Assembly: GCA_030149525.1 (NCBI GenBank)
Contig: JASBRJ010000235.1
Location: 1-64,000 of the forward strand
Direction: 5' to 3'
Length of the DNA: 64,000 nucleotides
From: a bacterium
GTDB lineage: Bacteria > Vulcanimicrobiota > Xenobia > Xenobiales > JADMJV01
The notes under the pieces are model-generated. The model was given only the letters and a program-made list of their open reading frames with translations, had not been told where the DNA came from and searched no databases. The translations under genes and the position numbers were made by a program. Positions 8,676 to 16,899 of the stretch are shown one piece after another (position 1 is the stretch's first letter; every line of letters begins with the position of its first letter).

Positions 8676-9832
8676 AGTTTAAGGGCTTTCTCCACCCGAG
8701 TTCGAGTGGGGAAGTGGGCGAGTGACTGCAAGGCTTTCTTTCGAAGTCGGAGAGCCTCAAGCTCCAGCCATTCCATCATCTTACTGTACCGGTCGTCTTT
8801 CACTAACTGGAACCCGGTCAGATCTTTGTTGAGAGTGTGAACATCCAGAACCGCGAACAAACCCGGGCAAACGAAAGGAGCGGGACCGGTGGAGAGTGTC
8901 ACTCCGTCTTCCACGAACACCAATTTGGCCGGTGCAAGCTCTGCTTTCAGGGCAAGCCAGGCCCGACAGCGCTTATCTTCGCCGGGAAGAACACCCCAGC
9001 GGAAGGTCGCCTCAGTTTCTGGAACGGCAAGCCCCCACTCGTCGTCGGAGGCAACGCAATGCTCCAGGTAGTGGTGATCGGGAGCGACCAGACCGTCCAA
9101 AAGATCCGCTTTCTTGAGATACGGTGGAGGCTTACATTCACCCGGGTTCGGGTCGTTCTTGATGTCGTATCCGGGGTAGCGCTTCCGGCCAAAAGCGGCG
9201 CGAGCCAGCGGTTTGCCCTCCAAGACGAGTTCTGCCGGACTGAAGAGGCAAGACTCCTGAATTTTTTGTTCTTCAGGGGTGAGCCGGCTGTTCAGGAGCG
9301 ATTTCATCTCCTCACCCGCCGAGGAAAGGGTCTGAGAGAAGTTGCGGGAGAGAAGAAAGCGGTGGAATGCTTCGGGCCCCTTGGCCTTGAAGGGTTCGCT
9401 GCGCCAGCCCTTGGCGTCCCAAATTCGTTGGAAGCCGACTTCCCCGTTCCAATATTGGAGACAAACACTGTTCGGCTTGACCGAAGCGGCACCCCTTAGC
9501 CCGGCGGCCAGATGGCGCAAGCGACGCCATTTTTGTTCCCCGCCGTCGTTGAGAAGATGAGCCATAATCCCTGTCATGTCATCTTCTGAAGTAGGCTCTC
9601 CGTCGAATGTTAACGAGAGCTTTGTGGAGGTGCTCTCAATATCGATTTTCGTGGCGTGGCTTGCCACGGCGAACTGAATCAGCTTCAGAATATAATCGTC
9701 GGGGGAGGGGAAGCTAAAGTCGCGTAGCTTTTCCTCGGCTTTTGAGGGATCGAGAGTGAAGCCACCGGACGACACGATGACTCCGTCGTCACGAAGATCT
9801 TCCAAGAGGTCTTCTAACTTGAGCTTGCTCAT
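8672..9832 (-). CDS. Divergent GHKL-like protein of unknown function
   Basis: Residues 1-110 read like the start of an Hsp90/histidine-kinase-type ATP-binding fold: a helix LKLIQFAVASHATKIDIES followed by strands and FDG. No clear G1/G2 glycine boxes are visible. A cysteine motif, SCLFSPAELVLEGKPL, lies near residue 205. The same layout occurs in the protein at 54958-56301 (CSFSPVPVKVNGVSV), so the two look like distant paralogues. The downstream SGNH-like gene overlaps by four bases. It is divergent from the collagen-like gene with 55 bases between start codons. The function is unknown. Confidence 0.6.
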   Translation of the reverse strand: MSKLKLEDLLEDLRDDGVIVSSGGFTLDPSKAEEKLRDFSFPSPDDYILKLIQFAVASHATKIDIESTSTKLSLTFDGEPTSEDDMTGIMAHLLNDGGEQKWRRLRHLAAGLRGAASVKPNSVCLQYWNGEVGFQRIWDAKGWRSEPFKAKGPEAFHRFLLSRNFSQTLSSAGEEMKSLLNSRLTPEEQKIQESCLFSPAELVLEGKPLARAAFGRKRYPGYDIKNDPNPGECKPPPYLKKADLLDGLVAPDHHYLEHCVASDDEWGLAVPETEATFRWGVLPGEDKRCRAWLALKAELAPAKLVFVEDGVTLSTGPAPFVCPGLFAVLDVHTLNKDLTGFQLVKDDRYSKMMEWLELEALRLRKKALQSLAHFPTRTRVEKALKL

Positions 9833-9887
9833 CGGCTCCTTGTTCCAGGCTCAAGGTTTGCTATCCTCGGGTTGAGAAGACGTCTTC

Positions 9888-12800
9888 GTGAACGCCGACG
9901 AACGAGCTATCAAGATCACTGTGGAAGCCGACGGCACCCCTGGAACAGCGGGTGCTGCGGGGAGAGGATATCTGCCCGGTCATTCCTCGCCGGGAGCGGG
10001 GAGTCGAGGCTCTGCCGGTCTTGACGGTTCTCCGGGTCACCCGGGAGGAGGTGCGGGTCAGGTGGCTGCGGTGCTTGAAACGCAACCCTCGGGGGAGGTC
10101 GTTCTAAGCGGATTTGCCGATGGAACTCCCACTGATCATAGATGGGATCCCAGGGAGGGTCGTCTGCTCCTATCGGCCCGCGGGGGAGACGGCGGTCAGG
10201 GCGGGGCGGGCGGGCGAGGTCAAGACGGCTCAGGCGGTTATCGCGGCGCCAACGCGACGCGTTATTCTTCCGGCGGCGACGGCGGCCCGGGAGGCGACGG
10301 TGGGCGAGGCGGCGCGGCCGGTCGGGGTGGTGACGCCGGACCGGGTGGAGAAGTCGTCCTGTCCCTGTCTTTGGATGATGCCGATCTGCTGTTGGGAGTT
10401 GACTGGGACGTTTCGGGAGGAACTCCAGGACCGGCCGGAAGGCCCGGCAGCGGAGGCAGTGGTGGCCCGGGAGGCTCAGGTGGCTCCTCCTACTCCTGGA
10501 CTGAGACCGAGTACTACACCGACAGCAACGGGGACACCCAGTCGCGCACCGTCAGTCGCTACAATCCTGGCGGCTCTTCAGGCCCCTCGGGGCGAAGCGG
10601 ACCTTCCGGTAGACCGGCGGCCGCGGGGTCTCACGCGCCCGACGGTGCCTTTTGCTTAAAGATTGACGGCAAAGACTACGCCGACCGCTTTCGCTTCGAA
10701 TGCTCCGGATATGAGGTGGGGCCCGGCGGCAAAGACGGCATTTTTGAGTTTGGAGAGCGCGACAATCGGGTGCACTCGGTACGGGTCAAGAACGTGGGCC
10801 CTTCGCCGACTCCATCTCGGAATGTGGTCTGCCATCTCACCGGAGATCACAGACTGGTGGTTGCCGGAGAGCGCTACGCCATCGGCTCTCTCCTCCAGGA
10901 GGAAAGCCTTCCGTTGGAAGAGTTTACTTTTCATCTAGAAGAGGCCCCGGAGTCCATGCTTCCCACCGAGCACAGCGTGCTTCGCCTCCCTTTCCATCTG
11001 GTTCCACGTCTCCACTTCTCCCGGCTGGACGCCCACGATCCTGAGTTCTTTCGCCCCGCGCACTTAGAGGTGACTTTTCCGGTGGAGTTGGAAACAGTTC
11101 TATCGGCAACCTCCGTGGTCGTAAGTGAGACCCTCATTCAGAATTGGAAACTCCACAATCGCTCCACCCGGCCCTTCCCTCCACCCGGCCGCGAGCTTTT
11201 GGTGGATTTGAGCATGGACGACGCCGGGGCGGGCTTTCTGGTGAGGCGCCCGGACGGTGAGGTTTTTGAGATCTGCCGGGAGCCCGCGAGGTATAAGAAG
11301 ATAGCGACCGTGCCACCGGGTGGATACGTGACCGTAACGGCTCATTTTGAAGCTCCCGAAGATTCAAAGCCCTACAGCAAAGCCACTGTTACGGCGGGTT
11401 TGAGACTCACTCCACAAGGCGGAGGAGAGCCCCGTCTCATTCAAAGAAATCCAACCCACTACAATCTCTCCCTGGCTTACGCCCAGCGCAGGCCGGATGT
11501 CTTAATGGTCGTCAATCACAGCACCACCTCCGAGGAGATGAGCAACTGGCTTGATCTCCTGGAGCGCCTCAATCTCACATGGGACGTCTGGGATCTGTCG
11601 CTCTACGGCCGACTTCCCCTCGACGAACTGGCAGAAAAGAGCCAGGGGAAGCTTGTAGTGGTCCTGGTGACAAGCTTTGAGATGCCCAATCGGGAAGTCA
11701 TAAGTCCGATGGCCCTTCTTGACTATGGAGCCTTTCGTCGCGCGGTCTCTCGCTTTGCTGTCTCGTTCTATTTCATCGGTGAGGAGTCCGGTATCCTGGA
11801 GCATCTAGTGCCTCAGCCCGCCGACGCCCGGGCATTTTCTTCCACCGACGAGTATCTGGCCCAACTGTCGGAGGAGGAACGGGTGAATCCCGAGGTGCCG
11901 GTCACTATGACCGAGAGATTAGACAAGATCGGAGTTTCCAAGTTTTTTATTAAAGGCAAGCCGCGCCCCGAGTATCTCCGTAAGAAGGGCCTTCAGCTTC
12001 TGGAGGAGTTGCGGCAACGGTTTCCCCAACGTCGTTTCGTGGTCACAACGATTTTCGACCCCTCCGACGACTCCGGTTGGCTCAAGAGCAAGAGTTGCGG
12101 AGCCCTCACTGTGCGATACATGCCGGACAAAGACGCCCGGGCCGTGGTCACTCGGAAGGTTTTCCGAGAGACAGCCCAGACGGCTCAGTTCCTGAACTCG
12201 GCAGAGAATCTCCTGGGGCTTTTTTCGGCTCAGGACTTTGACGACAAGCTCGAGTCTTTGCGGAAGTTGTCCAACGAGAGCACGAGTGATCTCAGCCCTT
12301 TTGAGAAGACGGTTCAACAGTCTCTGGCCGACGCATTCCTCATGGACCTCACTGAAGAGCAATTGGACCTGCGAAAGAGTGGGGTGCGTCTCAATGCCAA
12401 AAAGATGGCTTTAGCGCTCAATCGAACGGTGGAGTTTTGCGCCACTCGACTCTGCCCGCCTGAACAGCTCAATCCTCAATCTCCCCTGGGGGAAACCGTC
12501 TTGAGAATCCTGGCCGGTCTGTCTTTTTTGGCGGAGAAGAATATGGCCTGGTGGAACCACAGAATTCACTTTTTGGGGGGCGGTAACGACGTGGAAGTCA
12601 CCCTCTTCGTGAGAAATCAGGTGGATAAATTCCTTGACCACCATGTGGGCCCGGACCGCATCTGGGGCACCGGACCACTCCGAAGAGCTGTGGAGGCGCT
12701 GATGCAAGAGCGGCATAAGGTTCTCACCCAGAGGCAGCAACAGATCGCAGAGCATGCCGGCGGAGAGCTCTCCTCCAAACAAGCAGCGGGGGAGGCCCTG

Positions 12801-12986
12801 GTCCGGTGGGAGCTTCGGGACTATCTCTCAACCGATGCCGAGGCGGAGTCTATCCTCTGGGATCAACTGGATATCGAGACTTTGCAGAGTGATGAGGCGA
12901 AACATTCCGTTGAGTTGGAGAGGTGTCTTGGGGTTTATGAGGGGGCGTTGGGCGCCGCCGCTACTCACTCCTCAACCACAAAATAA
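9888..12986 (+). CDS. Large collagen-like glycine-repeat protein with conserved C-terminal region
   Basis: This 1032-residue protein starts with GTG. Residues 15-65, 95-150 and 180-260 are Gly-Xaa-Yaa-rich (DGTPGTAGAAGRG, GGDGGPGGDGGRGG) and are broken by short beta-rich inserts. From about 270 a globular part contains DGIFEFGERDNRVHSVRVKNVGPSPTPS, followed by beta-sandwich-like sequence to about 530. A segment beginning RRPDVLMVVNHSTTSEEMSNWLDLL is Rossmann-like. The last 250 residues are helical. There is no signal peptide or membrane anchor, so the protein may be cytoplasmic, which is unusual for collagen-like repeats. Its 3' end overlaps the convergent gene by 22 bases. The function is unknown. 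Confidence 0.8.
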   Translation: MNADERAIKITVEADGTPGTAGAAGRGYLPGHSSPGAGSRGSAGLDGSPGHPGGGAGQVAAVLETQPSGEVVLSGFADGTPTDHRWDPREGRLLLSARGGDGGQGGAGGRGQDGSGGYRGANATRYSSGGDGGPGGDGGRGGAAGRGGDAGPGGEVVLSLSLDDADLLLGVDWDVSGGTPGPAGRPGSGGSGGPGGSGGSSYSWTETEYYTDSNGDTQSRTVSRYNPGGSSGPSGRSGPSGRPAAAGSHAPDGAFCLKIDGKDYADRFRFECSGYEVGPGGKDGIFEFGERDNRVHSVRVKNVGPSPTPSRNVVCHLTGDHRLVVAGERYAIGSLLQEESLPLEEFTFHLEEAPESMLPTEHSVLRLPFHLVPRLHFSRLDAHDPEFFRPAHLEVTFPVELETVLSATSVVVSETLIQNWKLHNRSTRPFPPPGRELLVDLSMDDAGAGFLVRRPDGEVFEICREPARYKKIATVPPGGYVTVTAHFEAPEDSKPYSKATVTAGLRLTPQGGGEPRLIQRNPTHYNLSLAYAQRRPDVLMVVNHSTTSEEMSNWLDLLERLNLTWDVWDLSLYGRLPLDELAEKSQGKLVVVLVTSFEMPNREVISPMALLDYGAFRRAVSRFAVSFYFIGEESGILEHLVPQPADARAFSSTDEYLAQLSEEERVNPEVPVTMTERLDKIGVSKFFIKGKPRPEYLRKKGLQLLEELRQRFPQRRFVVTTIFDPSDDSGWLKSKSCGALTVRYMPDKDARAVVTRKVFRETAQTAQFLNSAENLLGLFSAQDFDDKLESLRKLSNESTSDLSPFEKTVQQSLADAFLMDLTEEQLDLRKSGVRLNAKKMALALNRTVEFCATRLCPPEQLNPQSPLGETVLRILAGLSFLAEKNMAWWNHRIHFLGGGNDVEVTLFVRNQVDKFLDHHVGPDRIWGTGPLRRAVEALMQERHKVLTQRQQQIAEHAGGELSSKQAAGEALVRWELRDYLSTDAEAESILWDQLDIETLQSDEAKHSVELERCLGVYEGALGAAATHSSTTK

Positions 12987-13594
12987 ACCGGCGGCCAGTA
13001 CATCAAGTCCAACTGCTCCGGCCTCTGCAGATTTTCATACAGCACACTTCGCGGGTCCTTTTCTCGTGGCGCATCACATACCAACTCGGCCCCATACCGG
13101 ATCAGCATTTTCTGCAAGCGGATGCTGGTGTTGTCGGGTTTGTGGAGATCGGCCATTCGGAAGGTGGAGATGAGCCCGGCCCAGCCTTTTCGGGCGCCCA
13201 TGGCGAAGGGGAGATCTCGGCGAAGGGGGGAGTGGAGATCGTATTCGGTGATTCCGAGGACGGCAGTTTCGGGAGTGACCATTCTCTCCACCACTTCCAC
13301 CAGAGTGACGGCGTTTCCCTGACCGCGGGCCGGGTCGAACGCTTTTCGGGAGATATCGACCGACTTTTCCATCACCTCTACTTCACAGCCCAGCTCTTCC
13401 TCCAGGCAATCGGCAGCGAACCTGGCCAACTCGGGCGCTTTGTCTCCAGGGACGACCAAAGAGACGATGAGCAGCTTTCGCTTAGGCGCTAAGGTGGGGA
13501 CTGAGTCTGCGGCGGGGCGAGAAACCTGATACAAGGCGACCGCCGCGACCCCTACAAGGAGCAATATCCAGGTCACCTCACCAATATAACGCAA
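12965..13594 (-). CDS. Archaemetzincin-like protein lacking the zinc-binding motif
   Basis: A single N-terminal membrane helix (WILLLVGVAAVALYQV) anchors a 170-residue domain. The sequence AVLGITEYDLHSP, GWAGLISTFRM and the helix RLQKMLIRYGAELVCDAP parallel archaemetzincins (predicted zinc peptidases), where the helix should read HExxHxxGxxH. Here those positions are Ile-Arg-Tyr-Gly-Ala, so no zinc site remains. It ends with DPRSVLYENLQRPEQLDLM, which aligns with the family's CVM-containing tail, but without the cysteines. It is probably a non-catalytic relative. The match is by eye. Confidence 0.6.
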   Translation of the reverse strand: MRYIGEVTWILLLVGVAAVALYQVSRPAADSVPTLAPKRKLLIVSLVVPGDKAPELARFAADCLEEELGCEVEVMEKSVDISRKAFDPARGQGNAVTLVEVVERMVTPETAVLGITEYDLHSPLRRDLPFAMGARKGWAGLISTFRMADLHKPDNTSIRLQKMLIRYGAELVCDAPREKDPRSVLYENLQRPEQLDLMYWPPVYFVVEE

Positions 13595-13668
13595 ATTTTA
13601 CATCTTGAGGACCCGCCTCACAGGGGGTCGGAGTGGAGTCGCATAATCATGTGGGTGGAGGGATTTCT

Positions 13669-15213
13669 ATGAATCCAGTTGGCAAGTCACCACAATCGGC
13701 AGCATCTTTTCAGGCTCAGGCCGCCGCTTTCATGAAGGCGAGGGCAAAGAAGCCCGAGTTGCAAGAGCAGCCCAAGGGTCCCGCAGAGCCTGCCGAAACT
13801 TTTCAGTCTCAAGCCCCTCCCGCCGAGCAGCCTGTTCAGAGCGCAGCACCTGAGCAGGTGCAGGCGCCCACCGCCACGCAGGCGCCTCAGCCGGCTCCCG
13901 AGTTGAGCAAAGAACAGGCTCAACAATCTCAAGAGATAGCGGGCAACCTGATTCTCAATCAAGGCCGAGCCACCATGCAGGGGCTCAATCAGCTGGCCCA
14001 GCAAGATCCCGCCGTAGGTCAGGTTTATCAATCGATAGGTAAAGCTGCCAACGACCAGGTTCAGGGGTCGGAACACAATTTTTACCCGTGGCTTGCTCAA
14101 AATCTTCAACAGCTGGGAGACGCCAGCAACATGGCGGCAGAGCGCGCTTCAGCGGGCAGTCAGATGCCCTACGGCCAGATGTTGGCCGAGGAGATGAAGA
14201 CCCAAGCCGAAGGGATGGCCCTCATGTCTGTGAGCCCGCCCGATGTGGCGCAATCGGCCATTCAGGATTCCGAACAACTCACCACCAACGCCCAGGCCAG
14301 CAAAGGTCGCCAGAGTGTGGATCTTTTGAAGAGTCGTTTGCCCGCCGAGACGGTGAAAAAGGCTCTGTCCGATATTGAGACTCAGCCTCTCTACGCCGCC
14401 GCCGAAGCCGCCAAGTCTTTGCCCGAGTCGAGTTCCACCACGCTGGTCAACATGTCGGATATGGCGAGGAGCTATCTCCCTCTCTCCATGGCCGCCAAAG
14501 GGATGTGGTTTGGGGCGGCTCAAGGCAAAGGGCTTCCCGCGCCCCAGCAGTTGGCAGAGATCGGCAAGAGTCTCACCAACGAAATGTTCACCAAGGGTGG
14601 AAGTTTGGATAGAGTGTCTCCTAAATTCGCTCAATTTGCCGGTAGCTACATCCGAAAAGACGGCGATCCCATGCAGAACGGTCGCCAAGCCGCAACCGAT
14701 CTCACCGTTTTACTGATGGGCATGGAAGCCGGCACCCAGCGCGCTCCCATGACCGGCGAGAATCGCAACGAGGCGATCAAGAACTCCGTCAAATCCATGG
14801 TGCTTCAACAGGGTCTTCGTATGAGCACAAGCCCCATGATCCAGCAAAGCGCTATGATGCAGGTGCAACAGGGCGTCCCGGGCCCCGAACCCCGGGATCC
14901 AGGCTTGGCGGAACTCCTTGGCCCGGCCAAAACTCCCGAGGATCATCTCAACCGTCACATGGCGGCGATGTTGAGCCCGGATCAGTCGTCAGCCCTCAAG
15001 CAAGGCGTGCAAAATCACCCTCTCAACCAACTGGCCGACAGCCAAGATTTGGCTAAACTCCAAGACAGCTTTGAGCTGCCCTACGGAGGTGAAGCGCGCC
15101 TCAGGGGAACACTGGCGGGCTACGCCGGCAACCTCAACAACATCGCCATGACCATCAATCAGATGAACCAGCCACAAGGTGGCTTCCAGCCCAATTTCGG
15201 AAATTACGGTTAG
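13669..15213 (+). CDS. Gln/Ala/Pro-rich protein of unknown function
   Basis: I chose the ATG at 13669 over an upstream in-frame start at 13633 because GGAGGG lies about seven bases before it. The 514-residue product has a disordered first 85 residues (Pro, Gln and Ala repeats such as QAPPAEQPVQSAAPEQ). A long helical, low-cysteine region rich in Met, Gln and Ala follows, and the tail ends QPQGGFQPNFGNYG. No signal peptide or membrane helix is visible. It could be a structural or secreted substrate protein, but nothing in the sequence decides this. Confidence 0.75.
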   Translation: MNPVGKSPQSAASFQAQAAAFMKARAKKPELQEQPKGPAEPAETFQSQAPPAEQPVQSAAPEQVQAPTATQAPQPAPELSKEQAQQSQEIAGNLILNQGRATMQGLNQLAQQDPAVGQVYQSIGKAANDQVQGSEHNFYPWLAQNLQQLGDASNMAAERASAGSQMPYGQMLAEEMKTQAEGMALMSVSPPDVAQSAIQDSEQLTTNAQASKGRQSVDLLKSRLPAETVKKALSDIETQPLYAAAEAAKSLPESSSTTLVNMSDMARSYLPLSMAAKGMWFGAAQGKGLPAPQQLAEIGKSLTNEMFTKGGSLDRVSPKFAQFAGSYIRKDGDPMQNGRQAATDLTVLLMGMEAGTQRAPMTGENRNEAIKNSVKSMVLQQGLRMSTSPMIQQSAMMQVQQGVPGPEPRDPGLAELLGPAKTPEDHLNRHMAAMLSPDQSSALKQGVQNHPLNQLADSQDLAKLQDSFELPYGGEARLRGTLAGYAGNLNNIAMTINQMNQPQGGFQPNFGNYG

Positions 15214-15214
15214 G

Positions 15215-16819
15215 CTAAAACTTCAAGAACGGTTTTAAAGAGCGGGCGGTCCCATCCAGGTCGGTCCGCTTTTTTAATCCCATGGCTTCTGCGATCATGG
15301 GGTTGACGTCCACCAGTCTGGTGAACGCCTTCGACCGCGAACCCGCTCTCACCAGGTTGGGGGAAATCACGATCATGGGGATCCGCTGAACCAACTCTTG
15401 GGTGCCGCCGTGGCTTCCGATGAGGGAGTAGCCGGTGCCGTCGAAAAGAGTGGTGATATATTCGGGGGCGGACAGATTAGCCATGGTGTCGGCCAGGGTT
15501 TTGGCGTGAGCCTGAGCCCAGGCCAACTCTCGTCCTTTCAAATCAGGGCTTCGATAGACTCGTTTGTACTCGTATCCATCGCCTTTGGGAAGCTTGCGAT
15601 AGGCCTCCGAGACTCCGGGAACCTGAGCGAGAAGCTCTTCAAACTCTTTTCGCTCGCTGTCGTTCATGGGGTAGGTCCAATAGAGCTGCATGGTGTGCTG
15701 AGTCTGGGCTTCCAGATGGCCGGTCTTGATAAGCGGAACCAGGGCTGGATGGGGGTCGTCCAGGAAAGCGTAGTTGGCGCCTTTGCCCCAATAGGAATCC
15801 TCGTTGTACTTGCCCGGACGGTCTCTGCCTAGGAAGGTCGAGCAGTGCTGCCCACCGTGGTCGGCGGTGATCACAATAACCGTTTCCTCCAAAATTCCGC
15901 GGCTTTTCAGGCGGTCCAGGATTCGACCCAACTCCTGATCCGCTTTGCGCAAGGTGTCTTCCAGGCCGATACCGTGGTGGAGGGCCCACTCGGCCTTGGT
16001 GGGAGCGTCGTGTTCGGCCAGACAGTGTGAGATTTTATCGATGGAGCCGAAGCTTGCCATAATGACGGACCAATCCGGCTCATGCTCCATGAATTTCTCT
16101 ACTACGTCGCCCACCCAGGCATCCCCGCCGGGTCGGAACGGGTCGTTGCCGGTCACATATCCGGCGCCTTTGAGAGAATAGCGCTCCGCCTGAGATCCCC
16201 ATTTATTCACTCCGTCAAGATAGAAGCGGTTTCCAACCGGCTGAGATATATAGTTGGGCACATTCTCTCCACCCACAGAGTGATGCCCCTTGAACGGTCC
16301 TGACTTCAGAACATCTCCCAGGCAAACAATTGTGTCGGCATAGGGTCCGCCAAAGTTGATGGCCGCGTATTCTTTCTGGGCCACCGCAAGCGTTGGGCCG
16401 GGGTAACGGGACTTTACCTGGGCTATGATGGAGGTGTCGCCGCACACTTCTTGGACCAGGCCGAACCACTGTTCATGGCTCATGTAAAACGGGGTGTAGA
16501 AGAGTCCGGGAGGGCCGAGCCGGCCTTCGGCGTCTTTGATAATTTGAGACGCCCAGGGCATATTCTTGGGCAGTTTCCCGTTGGTGATCACAGGATGAGA
16601 AATGATGGTGTTGGACTCCAGATGGCCCACGATAGCGTTATCGAAGTTGAGACCCAGCCGTTGGGCTCTCTGGAAGTTGGGCAGTTGAAACCGCTCGATG
16701 TATTCCGGTCGCATCTGGTCGAATACCAAAACCATAGCGCGCTTGGGCTCGCGAGCGAGGGCGCTTTGGATGAGGAGTAAAACTAGGAAAAGAGTCGACC
16801 AAAATCTGCTTTCAAACAT
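15215..16819 (-). CDS. Secreted alkaline-phosphatase-superfamily phosphodiesterase
   Basis: The 534-residue protein has a signal peptide (STLFLVLLLIQSALA). It then shows the fold's metal-site motifs in order: LVFDQMRPEY near the start, the nucleophile region SNTIISHPVITNGKLPKN, GSIDKISHCLAEHD, TADHGGQHCSTF and IGSHGGTQ. This matches the type I phosphodiesterase / nucleotide pyrophosphatase / sulfatase superfamily. The product is probably periplasmic and hydrolyses phosphoesters; the substrate cannot be told. Its start faces the xanthine-dehydrogenase-type operon across an 80-base gap. Confidence 0.88.
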   Translation of the reverse strand: MFESRFWSTLFLVLLLIQSALAREPKRAMVLVFDQMRPEYIERFQLPNFQRAQRLGLNFDNAIVGHLESNTIISHPVITNGKLPKNMPWASQIIKDAEGRLGPPGLFYTPFYMSHEQWFGLVQEVCGDTSIIAQVKSRYPGPTLAVAQKEYAAINFGGPYADTIVCLGDVLKSGPFKGHHSVGGENVPNYISQPVGNRFYLDGVNKWGSQAERYSLKGAGYVTGNDPFRPGGDAWVGDVVEKFMEHEPDWSVIMASFGSIDKISHCLAEHDAPTKAEWALHHGIGLEDTLRKADQELGRILDRLKSRGILEETVIVITADHGGQHCSTFLGRDRPGKYNEDSYWGKGANYAFLDDPHPALVPLIKTGHLEAQTQHTMQLYWTYPMNDSERKEFEELLAQVPGVSEAYRKLPKGDGYEYKRVYRSPDLKGRELAWAQAHAKTLADTMANLSAPEYITTLFDGTGYSLIGSHGGTQELVQRIPMIVISPNLVRAGSRSKAFTRLVDVNPMIAEAMGLKKRTDLDGTARSLKPFLKF

Positions 16820-16899
16820 ATGTCTTTATGCCCGGTCAGCTCCTGTTCTCCTCGTCCTCCAAACAAGGATCCTCATGCTTTGTAACAAACCGTTCCGTG

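Noticed and set aside
14149-14688. Long minus-strand frame inside the Gln/Ala-rich gene
   Set aside because: It is a shadow of the plus-strand gene, caused by biased codon use.
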